From Nyssa sinensis (lineage: Eukaryota; Streptophyta; Magnoliopsida; Cornales; Nyssaceae), in NCBI GenBank assembly GCA_008638375.1, contig VIRR01000521.1, forward strand, positions 186,001 to 250,000: DNA of 64,000 nt. Reading direction: 5' to 3'. The notes beneath the pieces are model-generated. The model saw nothing but the letters and a program-made list of their open reading frames with translations, searched no databases and was not told the origin of the DNA. The translations under genes were made by a program, and so were the position numbers. This document shows, piece by piece, positions 11,436 through 22,046 of this stretch; position 1 is the stretch's first letter, and each line of letters opens with the position of its first letter.

Positions 11436-13434
11436 TTAAAACTTTTGGACTACATCATGGGCAATGAGTGGATTAGTTTGGCAAAACTGGAATATCATTT
11501 TATTAACAAAATTTATATATATAGTAAAACAACATAAACAAATGTAATAAAACGATTTATTTAGTTTAAAAAAATTAAAAAAATCTTTTATGCCTCAATT
11601 GAACATTATATGTATTTTCTTTGAAATATTGAAATGTCTTTAAAAGTTACAAATAAGGTATTTTTTTTAAACACCTAAGGAACACTTTTGGTTAATGAAT
11701 ACAAGAAAAACTCATAATTAATAATTTTGATAACTGATAAATTTTGTATCTCCTATGTTTATTAATTATAAAAAAATTAATAATATGATGATGAAATACC
11801 AATTTTGCTTTATCATGAGATTATTTATTAAAAGACTAATATTTTTCAATTCAACACAAGAAGTTGAGAAATTACTCATGAACTTATAATAAATTTTACA
11901 AATGTAAAAAAAGGCCAAACCTCATAATCTCCCATAAAACTTGACCTTAAGGGAGATTTTCTTTTGGTAGCTATCCCTAAACATATTGACACAACATGAA
12001 AACATGAAAGGAGTCGAACATGTCAAATTTATTAAAAACCAAGTAAATACATGAATGAATTACTCGCCTAATAAGAGAAATATCACTAAATTTGAAACTA
12101 TACATATTATTACAAAATTGAATATTAAAGACTTGTTACACCATATTTATAGAACTAAAAAATAATTAATCTAAATAGAAAATTACTAATTCCTGCTACT
12201 AATCTAATTAATAAACTACTAATACTAATTTGAATAAAACTAAAAACCATAATATCCAAAAATGGAGTAAAAAATCGGGTCAATTTTTTCTGAAAGATCT
12301 ATCGTGACAGTGGTGAAAAATTCAGACATTACCTATTTTTCAAGTAGTCTCGAATAGTATCAGATGATCAAATATCCACTACTTATTCTATATCACACGT
12401 GCAAAAAATATTCGAACCTTCACTAGACTCGCCCTATTAACTTATTCTGAGAAATTATTCCCAAGACTTGAACTCAGATTGAATCTCCATTTTAGAGTGA
12501 ATAAAGGGGCATTTATTGGTAAGAGTGCTTTGTTGGCATGGATTGTTTAGAGAATCATGGTGTAATTAGAGTGTAGAATCTTGATGTTTTTTATTGCATG
12601 ATATTTAAATAAGGTTATGATCATTATTATTATAAAATTCGAAAGCTATACAAAAGGGGAAAGACAAAGACAGTCACTTAAAATCCTTTTTAATTATGAG
12701 CTAGTGATGGCACGTGATTTGTCGCCATAGTCTTATTGTTAGGTTTTTCATCTTATTTTATATTTAGATATGCCGGTGGTGCAAGCACAAGAGAACAGAA
12801 AGTGCCACGCTATTTTGTCGAGGCCGACTTGATGTTTTTAGGTGAATAGAGTTTATTGATTATTATGAATTTAATTAATTAAATTATTTTATATATATAT
12901 ATATATATAACTTAAAATTATTGATCAGATCTATTCATCTATAATAGACTCAATTCATTTAAAAATCTCTCTTGTTCATGGTTTCAATAATCTTTTCATA
13001 ACCCTTTCATTCAATAATAAAAAAATTAGGCAAATCCTGAACACCGAGCTTAAATTAACGGATTTGTAAAAAAAGGAGAAGAGAGAAAAAAGAAAGAGAA
13101 GTTATTTCATGTTCAGTTTAAAATTTAAAATGAAAAAAAAAAACAGGACGAATGGAGACAAAGAGATTTCTCTCTTTTCAAAAGTGGACAGAAACGAAAG
13201 GAAATGACAAAATCTTTTAATGAATTTTTTATAATAACGATCTTAACATTAAAAATATAAAGGAAAAAAAAAACACCTCTATCTTAAGCGTAATTGTACC
13301 CAAAAAAAATTAATATATTTCTTCTTCTTTATGTTTTGTTATTCTCAAACAAAATGAAAGAATTACGTTTTCTTTTTTTTTATTTGTTAATCAAACATAT
13401 AAAAAACTCATGCTATTCTCTTCGATCCTTTTCC

Positions 13435-13680
13435 CTTTTTTTTTTTTTTTTTAATGACGTGGAACTCCTCTAAGGTAGAAAGCCTTCGGCCCATAACCTT
13501 AGAGGATAAGCTTTGGATGTGTGTAATTACTCACTAATCACACACATCAGATAAATCGCCGAACTTGCACTTTGGAAGAGGCTCGAACCCACACCATTCA
13601 ACCTTAGCAACATCCTGAGACCCGCCCTCCTACCCGCCACGCTACGCCCTCCTATTAGCCACGTTACTCCCGCGTGGGTA
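13435..13680 (-). mobile_element. Full-length SINE with poly(A) tail and target-site duplication
   Basis: On the minus strand the element starts near 13680 with an A-box-like TAGCGTGGCGGGTAGG and a B-box GGTTCGAGCC. It continues about 170 bases and ends in a long A-run (plus-strand T-run at about 13436-13452). The flanks carry a near-match duplication: ATCCTTTTCC at 13425-13434 and ATCCTTTCC at 13680-13688. The Pol III promoter layout, tail and duplication together support a retroposed SINE. Confidence 0.7.
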
Positions 13681-13691
13681 TCCTTTCCTCT

Positions 13692-13848
13692 CACTTATCT
13701 AAACACAGTAAAAGTCTCAAACGTAATCTCAACACCCAGGAAAGCCTCCCCTTGCAAAAGCCGGCACACCACTTATCCAAACACAGTAGAAGTCACAAAC
13801 GTAATCTCAACACCTAAGGAAAGCCTCCCCTTGCAAAAGCCGCCACAA
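13692..13848. repeat. Two-copy tandem duplication, period 78
   Basis: The unit beginning CACTTATCTAAACACAGTA repeats 78 bases later as CACTTATCCAAACACAGTA. It includes AACGTAATCTCAACACC and GCCTCCCCTTGCAAAAGCC in both copies. It directly follows the SINE at 13435-13680. Confidence 0.8.
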
Positions 13849-14610
13849 TCTGTGTAGGCCATCAAAGATTGGAGGCCGATCTAAATTTAGTGAATTTAAA
13901 TTTCAAACCTTACATGATTGCTTCTTTCTTTTTATTTTTTTAAAACAATCAATTTTTATTCCAATGATGAGAGAAATTATTATATGAACCGACCTAATAA
14001 TCATAATAAGCTGTGTTCTGTGTACAAAATGTTAAATTTTAAAATACAAAAAATGTGATTGATCATGACTAAAGAAATTAGGCTTTGCCCTTGATTTTTT
14101 CTTTTATATTTTTAAAATATAACTTTTGTATATATACAATTCACGATTCACCAGAAGTATGTGGGTGGTTTGAACCATACAATAATTTTTCCAATAAAGA
14201 TGCAATTTGAGTGCAGCACACATTACTGTCTTATATCCCTTTTCTATATATGTGTGTGTGTGGTTTTTGGTCACTTCTTTGTGCAGACAAGTGGCTAAGG
14301 ATGAGTATCAAAATCTGGAACGCATCTGGCTGATAGCCTGAGACAATGGCCAAGTTGTATGACATTTTATTCCACCCAAATTAAACCACCAACCCTAGTC
14401 TGCAGGGTTGGTGCCCCTATACTGCAATTAAACCATTTCTCAATTTGGCCAATTTGAATTTTTATTTTATGTAATGATGTTGGCTTAGAGAGAGAATCAA
14501 ATCTTCATACGTTCAATGACAATTTTGAACAAAATAACAACTCATTATAAAATAATAAATTAAAATAAGACAAAATCCTTGATTCTATATTAAGTAATAG
14601 AGCACATACA

Positions 14611-14830
14611 CTGCCATCTATATTTTACATTATCATTGTAATTAGTGTCCGTGATTTAAATAATTAAGATACTTAAACAAATAATACCTACTTCTAAACA
14701 AGGTTGGAGGAACATTTCCCCACCTGCCATTTATATTGTACATTATCATTGTAATTAGTGCTCGAGACTTAAATAATTAAGATATTTAAAAGAACAATAC
14801 CTAACTCTAAACTACGTTGAGGAACATTAT
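14611..14830. repeat. Two-copy tandem duplication, period 112
   Basis: CTGCCATCTATATTTTACAT recurs 112 bases later as CTGCCATTTATATTGTACAT. Both are followed by TATCATTGTAATTAGTG, AAATAATTAAGATA and a GTTG(G)AGGAACATT segment. Confidence 0.8.
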
Positions 14831-15387
14831 TTATTTGGGCAAATGTTTTAATCATAATTATCTATTGTATGTAATGCACACATGTTTTTTATATTATATT
14901 TAATTTTATTTAATTAAAATTAAATAGTTATATGATATTAAGTACATACATTGACAAATTAAAATTATAACACCAACTTAAGAAAAGAGTTTGGAGCCAA
15001 TTAAGTATTGTCCTATTTATAATGGAACATTATCATTAATTAAGATATATATATATATATATATATATATTTAACATGATCCATCCAACTGGCAGTTATT
15101 GGCTGTGTTCGCATTACCTGTACAAACAAAATTGGCCACCACAGAGACAGATGTGGAAGCAAAAATGGCGGAAAAAAGCAATATTGTGATCTTGTCACGT
15201 TAGGAACGACGGATAAATGACACACGCAATCTTTTCAATTTCTTATTCTGTTTATTTTATACTACGTATCCTTCCCCATGTATATATACATATATATATG
15301 TGTGTGTGTGTGTGTATCAACAAATAGAAAAATTGCCAATCCATCTCATCGATCAACGACTTGTCAACTGAAATGAGAATCATGATG

Positions 15388-15642
15388 CATGTTTCGTTGT
15401 CCACTCGTAAATGGAAGATAATGATACTCATTTTCATACAAAGACAGCCAAGCCATGCCATGCACATGGAGTACTACACTCATAAGACAGCCTCTTAAAC
15501 CTTACACAGACAATACTTATACAAAGATGTTTCATTGTCTACTCGTCAATAGAAGATAATGATGCTCATTTTCATACAAAGACAGCCATGCCATGCACAT
15601 GGAGCACAACACTCAAAGACTGTCACTTAAAGTCTTAAACCT

Positions 15643-15650
<8 letters not shown>
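15388..15650. repeat. Two-copy tandem duplication, period about 138, followed by a TA microsatellite
   Basis: TGTTTCGTTGTCCACTCG recurs as TGTTTCATTGTCTACTCG. Both copies continue with GAAGATAATGAT-A/G-CTCATTT and CATACAAAGACAGCCA, then CATGCACATGGAG and TTAAACCTTACA. A TA run follows at about 15645-15675. Confidence 0.8.
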
Positions 15651-15676
<26 letters not shown>

Positions 15677-16033
15677 CAACACTTGTTTAAGTGGTAAACA
15701 CCAGCTGCTCAATTCCACTACTTAAATCTGCTTGTTTACACACAGGAGGCACCAAGACTCCTCATATAAGAAAAAAGTCTAGTGGAAAGTTTTCACCGCT
15801 CTTATTATGTTTAGATTTGAATATTTTACGAGTTATCCATAAATAATTAAATCTAAACAAAAATATCTTAGTAAAATCTGTACATATACTAAAATAGATG
15901 TCTCTACTCTACTGAATCGGAATGTCGGTGATAAAAGCTCTAGAAAGAGAATGCAACAGTGAGGGAGACGATTATGGAAGGATAGATACAGTGAGAGAGA
16001 CGATTAGGGAGGGAGAGAATTTTCTTAGAAGGA

Positions 16034-16370
16034 ACTCCGAAGTGGTTGGTCGAGTGAGAGTTAGCTACTAGTAAAGAATTTATCTTTCAAATTCTCGGGT
16101 TCGACTCTCTTCGTTAATAGAAATTTAGGATCACCTTTTTACATGTGTAAGTGTGCATGGTCGAGTGAGAGTTGACTACTAGTAAAGAATTTATTTTTCA
16201 AATTCTCGGGTTCGACTTTCTTCGTTAGCAGAAATTTAGGATCACCTCCTTACATGCGCAAGTATGCAAAAATGAATGTGGTATAAACTTATGCAGACTT
16301 AATCTGATGGACACAAACTGCTTGGGATACCTGTATTACCCAAAAAAAAAAGAAAAAAAAGAAAAAAGAA
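16034..16370 (+). mobile_element. SINE with internally duplicated head
   Basis: A head containing GGTCGAGTGAGAGTT (A-box region) and a B-box CGGGTTCGACTC occurs twice, 111 bases apart (from about 16048 and 16159). A single tail follows, ending in an A-rich run (16341-16370). Direct repeats TTCTTAGAAGGA (16022-16033) and TTCTAGAAGGA (from 16371) bracket the whole, as expected for a target-site duplication. The duplication therefore probably arose before or during retroposition. Confidence 0.65.
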
Positions 16371-16822
16371 TTCTAGAAGGAGAGACAGTGGTGAATCTTT
16401 TCTAACATATTATAATTAAACTCAAGAATATCATAAACCAATCAATCATTAAGAGCATAAAACACAAACGTGTTAAGCATGCAGATCAAGTTGCTTAATC
16501 GAATCAAACTTCTCTCCTAAGTAACTAGGGTGTGTTATAATTCTATTTGGCTTCAGTTTTCTTTTTCTTTTCTTTTCTTTTCTTTTTTTAACAAAGAAAA
16601 AATTACTGTTGAGTTCTTAAGAAATTCTTTTTGGTGAAAATTATTACTGTACAACTAATTAATTGTAAGATTATAACAATACTTGGAATTAGATACCATT
16701 AAATTTTTAATAATTAATATATAATAACTTAGGTACCTTTTGATAAATTCTTTTTTAAGTACTTTTAATAAGTAAAAAGTTAGTCTTTTTTTCGGTGCAT
16801 AAAAACAAAACGTAAGAAATAA

Positions 16823-16943
16823 GGTGCATTTGATAATCATTTTTTAAAAGTAAAATAAATAAAAATACTTAATTTTTTACACTAATTTAAGAAAAAAATA
16901 AAAATAGAAGAAAAACACTTAAAAAATGCTATCAAACAGTACC
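16823..16943. mobile_element. Small foldback MITE
   Basis: The left arm GGTGCATTTGATAATCATTT and the reverse complement of the right arm GGTACTGTTTGATAGCATTT are long imperfect inverted repeats around an AT-rich centre. A related terminus (GGTACCTTTTGATAAATTCT) begins at about 16731, so a second or nested copy is possible. Confidence 0.5.
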
Positions 16944-17354
16944 TTTTTTATATGCCTTAATTCTATCAAATAGTTTTTCAAAGAATCAATAGTGAATAAT
17001 TAATTATTTTATTATTTAATAATTAATTGATATTTAAACAAATCTCTTTATAGTATTAAGTATTAGAATAGAAAAATAAACAACTATAATACATATATAA
17101 ATATAACTTTTTTTTAGTAATATTAATGCTTTAATAGTAAAAAGATAATAAATAATTTTATTATAACTTAAATTAACTCTAATATATTATCTAGGAAATA
17201 AGTTTAGATTTTTTAGAATATATATGTATGTCTTATTTTTAGATAATTTATTTTTGAAAAAAAGTTTTTTAATAATTAATTTTTAAAATTTTATCATTAA
17301 TAGCTGTAAATGAGTCCACCAATAAGTTGTTGAAATTAGGCTTGTTAATTTTTT

Positions 17355-17535
17355 GAACGAGTCTCTAATGAAATCGATTATGAGTCAAGTTTGAATAGCT
17401 TCATTTTTTTTTATATAATATTAAATTACTTATTGATTTATCAATTTGAGTTTAATAAATTCATGATCTTAAAATAGATTAAACTTAATTTTATTACGAG
17501 TTAATTTTAGACGAGTCTTTAGTGGAGTCGGTCTT
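17355..17535 (+). repeat. Diverged dispersed repeat, copy B
   Basis: Contains GAACGAGTCTCTAATG, TATAATATTAAATTACTTA and GACGAGTCTTTAGTGGAGTC. It aligns with the reverse complement of 9950-10165 and with 39920-40125 in the same orientation. Confidence 0.5.
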
Positions 17536-18300
17536 AAAAAACTTGGGCCATGTTTGAAACGTAGATATGCAATGGTCATTCCACAAAATGAAATATGAAA
17601 TAGAAGGGAAATGACATGAAATGAAATTGAATAAAAGAAACATATGAAATGATTTTTAATGAAATATTTTAATAAAATGTCCATTCACTGGAATAGACGT
17701 TTCCAATTATATCAAACTAGAATAAGAAATAAAGGAGTTAGAATATACATTAATTTTGAAATATTAATGCGAAATAGAAACATGAAAAGGAGAATTGAAC
17801 ACGTTGAATTTTTAAAAATCAAGTGACATGGAACTCATCAATCAACAAGAAAAAATAATATTCTAAAATTCGTAATTATTTATTAATGATAAAAAAAACA
17901 TAATTATAAAGACCTATTAATTATATTTATAGTGTTAGAACACTACTACATTAATTAGGAAACAAAATTTTTTATTTTTAAACTAATCTTATTACAATAA
18001 AGATCATTAATTTAAATAGAAAACTAATAATAAGACAATTAATTTAAATAAGAAATTACTAATTTCTATATTTTCTACACTAATTTTAATTAAATAAAAA
18101 AATTAAAAAATTAAAGAATAAATCAAAATTAAAAATTAAATAATCTTAATACAAAATCTAAAATAAATATTCTTAATATTAAAATACCACCTCTGTTGTA
18201 TATTAAATACTTATTTCCCTATACCGAACATTACTTACATGGTTTTACAACGAGTCCATTGTCAGCAAACAAAAATAGAATCACCGACGGGACCATATCG

Positions 18301-18308
18301 GAATATTC
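18301..18308. promoter_or_regulatory. Candidate P1BS element (PHR1-binding site) 1
   Basis: GAATATTC fits the palindromic P1BS consensus GNATATNC. It lies about 470 bases upstream of the ATG of a phosphatase whose Arabidopsis relatives are strongly induced by phosphate starvation. Confidence 0.55.
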
Positions 18309-18362
18309 TCAAAAGCAATTGGAAGTGGCTTTCCCAAGGATTATGAGAATTTAATTCTAACC

Positions 18363-18370
18363 GAATATTC
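18363..18370. promoter_or_regulatory. Candidate P1BS element (PHR1-binding site) 2
   Basis: A second identical GAATATTC, 62 bases after the first. Two close copies upstream of a phosphate-recycling gene make chance less likely. Confidence 0.55.
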
Positions 18371-18657
18371 TGTCATATTCCCGCGTTTTCCGAGCCATTC
18401 AAGCTCAAAATAACGACAGTATTTTAGAATCATACGCATCTAACCGTTGATTACTCAAACAGTCCTTAAATCCAAGGGCTGTGCAATATAAAGTTATTTC
18501 GAGAAGTAGTGGATCATGACATATTTCTGAAGTGGGCAACAGAAAAAGGTGACCCGCATGGCTATCCTTCAACTTTCCACAAACGCCTCCAAGTAATATT
18601 CCTTTGGCATCTAAAAATTCACAACTGTTATGCTTCTCATTCACACATGTTCTTCCC

Positions 18658-18667
18658 TATAAATACC
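18658..18667 (+). promoter_or_regulatory. TATA box of the HAD phosphatase gene
   Basis: CTATAAATAC, a strong plant TATA box, lies about 105 bases before the ATG at 18771. It implies a 5' leader of roughly 70-80 bases. Confidence 0.7.
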
Positions 18668-18770
18668 CTCTCTCTTTGGTGTCTTTCAAACCCAACAAAA
18701 CTGTAGTCTTGAAAAACAAGAAGTCTACAGTGTTTGGATTGCAGCAGAAGTGCTTGTTTTTTTTGTTGTA

Positions 18771-19986
18771 ATGGCCGGAATTGTGGTGGTTTTTGACTTT
18801 GATAAGACAATTATCGATTTGGATAGTGATAATTGGGTGGTGGACGAGTTGGGTGCCACCGATTTGTTCAATCAACTCCTCCCTACCATGCCCTGGAACT
18901 CTCTCATGGTCAGTTTCTCTTTTTCATGTTGCCTGTTCTTTGAGTCTTAACATTCATCTGTATTTGCTTGTATATGTACCTATATGTGTGTGTGTGTAGG
19001 AAACTCCCTGATTTTGGTTTTTCTTGGTGTTTTTTTACATTTATATGAATCCAGAATTTTAATTATTTTTATTAAGAAAAATGCAAGTTCAATGCGGGTA
19101 TGAGAAAGAAGCAAGTGAAGAGATTGTTTTTGCCGAATTCTTTTTTTAGCTATTTTTATGCTTCTTCTATTAATTACAGTGTCATTGGTCAAGGTTATGC
19201 TTTTATTATATATATATATATATAAATTTTATTTTCTATCAGAGACTCATGGTCAATGAATGCTCTATTATATATTTGCAGGATAGGATGATGGAGGAGC
19301 TTCATTCACAGGGAAAAACCATTGAAGACATTGCAGAGGTACTGAAACGGGCTCCAATACATCCACGGGTTGTCCTAGCCATTAAATCAGCCCATGCTTT
19401 AGGGTAACTCTTTCCCACTTTCATATATATATATATATATTTCTTTTCCCCTGTTTCTTTTCCCGGAAAATATATTTACATTTTGTGTACGCATATATTA
19501 CAGGTGTGATTTGAGGATAGTAAGTGATGCAAATCTTTTCTTTATTGAGACAATTCTGAAACATCTTGGACTGAGAGATTATTTCTCGGAAATCAACACA
19601 AACCCAAGCTTTGTTGACAGGGAAGGAAGGCTAAGGATTTTCCCTTTCCATGATTTCCACTCTTCCCCTCATGGCTGCAGTCTCTGTCCTCCAAACATGT
19701 GCAAGGTAATATTCTCTTAAAACTAATCATTAACTAAACATTTTTTTGTAGTAAATCGAACCGACTTCACCGACGCCAATCTTTTGTCGTAATTTGGAAC
19801 CAAGAAAAATATTTGGGGAGGATTACAAAATGAAAAAATTTTAGTTTGGATTAAAATTTTGGATAAAAAATAAGAAAAATAATAAGATTCTAAAAAAATA
19901 TATATATTTTATGGTGGATTGAAATTTTAGAGTGAGAAATAAGATAAATGATAGGATTTATTAGATAATGTTTGAGTTAGGTCAAA

Positions 19987-20045
<59 letters not shown>

Positions 20046-20645
20046 AAATTCTTCAATTTAGGATGGACTGTAGTCCGAAGTAGTCTATCAGTATTACCGC
20101 CCTTGTTCTGAGCTCCTTCCATGACTATTCCCGCTTGAACCATTCCTTGAGATTTCATTAGCATCGGTTGATGAAGTGAAATGTCCCAGTGAATAATTTC
20201 TGATATTGTACAAATGACGTTTTCTTACTAATTAGCTTACAATGTTTTTTCTTCTTCTTCTTCTTCTTCTTAATAGGGTCTGATAATAGAAAGAATTCAA
20301 ACAACTGTATCTATGGAGGGGAAAAAGTTCATTTACCTAGGAGATGGAAGTGGAGATTTCTGCCCAAGCTTGAAGCTCAAGGAAGCAGACTATGTTATGC
20401 CAAGGAAGAACTTCCCACTGTGGGATCTGATATGCAAAAACCACAAACACATAAAGGCAGAGATCCATGAATGGAGTGATGGGGAAGAGCTGGAGGGCGT
20501 TCTGCTCCAACTTATTGGCAAAATTTCCATGGAAGAGAACAAAAATAGTAACTCGGCTCAGTTTTTTTCAGTTGATTGCAAGTTCCAGACAATTCCCATG
20601 TCAGCTCATGAAGTCTTGCCTCCAGCTCTCCCAGTTCCCCTTTAA
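18771..20645 (+). CDS. HAD-superfamily phosphatase, inorganic pyrophosphatase 1 / PS2-like
   Basis: Cytosolic Mg-dependent phosphatase of the plant PPsPase1/PS2/PEPC1 group, which act on pyrophosphate, phosphoethanolamine/phosphocholine or similar small substrates during phosphate starvation. Exons 18771-18908, 19282-19403, 19504-19705 and 20277-20645 join in phase to 276 aa. HAD motif I is VVFDFDKT (nucleophile D9, acid D11), motif II is IVSDAN (S94), and motif IV is YLGDGSGDFCP (residues 174-184). HGCSLCPPNMCK carries the Cys-rich segment typical of this family. The start is the first ATG after the TATA box and matches the family N-terminus. Intron 3 contains a (TA)n run and a long CTT pyrimidine tract before its acceptor. 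The C-terminal tail after about residue 245 is not conserved. Family assignment is firm; substrate is inferred. PS2 (At1g73010) and PEPC1 (At1g17710) are equally possible orthologues. Confidence 0.93.
19991..20042. repeat. (TA)n microsatellite in intron 3 of the phosphatase gene
   Basis: About 52 bases of uninterrupted TA dinucleotides. Confidence 0.95.
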
Positions 20646-22046
20646 TGGTTTCATAGGCCAATGCCAAAACAAGCAGAACTCAATTTTTTTCTGCTTTATT
20701 CTTTCTGGTTTTCTTTTTGTTTTTGCTTTAGTATGAATCTGTAAGTTCATGATCAAGAAATATAAATACCACTTTGCTCTATAGTGTGTCTATATTAACA
20801 GAGCACTTGACTTATTATGCACCATGCATTCGATTTTGGGTCACTGTCAGCAGTCAGTGAATTGATATTGTAACCACATATGACATATCCTCTTAGGGTC
20901 GGTCCAAATTTGTCCCAGTTGCACATTAAGGTAACGGAGCATTCTTTCTAAGACTTTAACTTGTTATGCACCGTGCATCCGATGTTGGGTCAATTTCAGC
21001 TGTCAGCATATTGATATTGTAACCACATGTTCAATTATGCTTTGGGAGCCAGAGCCGACGCTGATACCACTATTCTATGGACCTCTAGTTTCCGGGAACT
21101 AGCTCTATCATACGTCCTCATGGAGTCGGTTGGTTCAAATCTCTCGCAATTGTTCATTAAAAGGACATTCTAAGTCACTACTTATTCAAAGTTGACTTGA
21201 CTTTAAGTTGGCTGATCCAATAACCGGAAGAAAATATATAATCATGTGGTCCAAGATACTTGACCCAATTTATTAGTATCAAATTTTGTGATATTTTATA
21301 TATCAATCAAATTACTTTCAAGTCTCACCCAATCAATGTGGAAAGATAGTATTTCACGTATATTACTTTAAAATATTAAAATTTGTCTGAAAATTAATAA
21401 TATATAACAAGTCAACAACATCTCTCACATGCGATCATGTTTTGTACATAGTGTTAGATCATCAATTGCTCCAAAAATTTAAACCGTTATAATATAGGTT
21501 CAATAATGTATATCAAATTAACACTTTCCGTTATGTGCAACTCCAACCTAAAATCTCTCATAACCAAACTTCTAACGTTATGTTAAATCACTAGTTACTT
21601 CAAAAACACAAGTGGTTGGATAATCGATCCATCAACGTCTTCCAACCTAATAATAATATGATTAGAACCTTATTTATAATAAATGTAAAATTAAATTTGA
21701 ATCAATAGAAAATGTAGAGTCCTAAAGCAAGAACAAACAAGCTGGGTAGAATTTATACACGCAGATCTTTTGAGAAAATCAATACTGATTATACATACAA
21801 GCAGAACTACAGATGGGCAAGAGGCATGAACTTTCCCATATAATTGTTTTATTTAAACTATTTAATTTTTTGGTACAATTTGAGGCACATATCTCCACAA
21901 ATTTCTAGTCTGAAAGCTATGATGAGCAACTTAAGGTGACTCCGCTCTCTTCATATAATTCCTCATCTTGTCTAATAATCCATATCCATTTATCATCAAA
22001 GAACTGGTACAAAGCAGAACAGGTTTTCATTAATCTTTCATTGAAT
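20646..22046. other. Intergenic region between convergent phosphatase and ABCC genes
   Basis: Holds the 3' ends of both genes and a two-copy duplication (20811-21040). It also contains the phrase GACGCTGATACCAC near 21060, which resembles a decayed retroelement primer-binding site (GCTCTGATACCA). No gene is supportable. Confidence 0.6.
20811..21040. repeat. Two-copy duplication, period about 149
   Basis: CTTATTATGCACCATGCATT and CTTGTTATGCACCGTGCATC start the two copies. Both continue with a GGGTCA segment, GTCAG(C) and ATTGATATTGTAACCACAT. Confidence 0.7.

Larger units (their letters stand above)
8140..18640. other. Intergenic region between B55 and the HAD phosphatase genes
   Basis: About 10.5 kb without a supportable gene. 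Open frames are short and unlike any protein I recognise. It holds a TRIM (8699-9108), a diverged dispersed repeat (9950-10165, second copy 17355-17535), SINEs (13435-13680 and 16034-16370), a MITE (16823-16943), two-copy tandem duplications and TA/CA microsatellites. The rest is AT-rich sequence with no visible structure. Confidence 0.7.
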
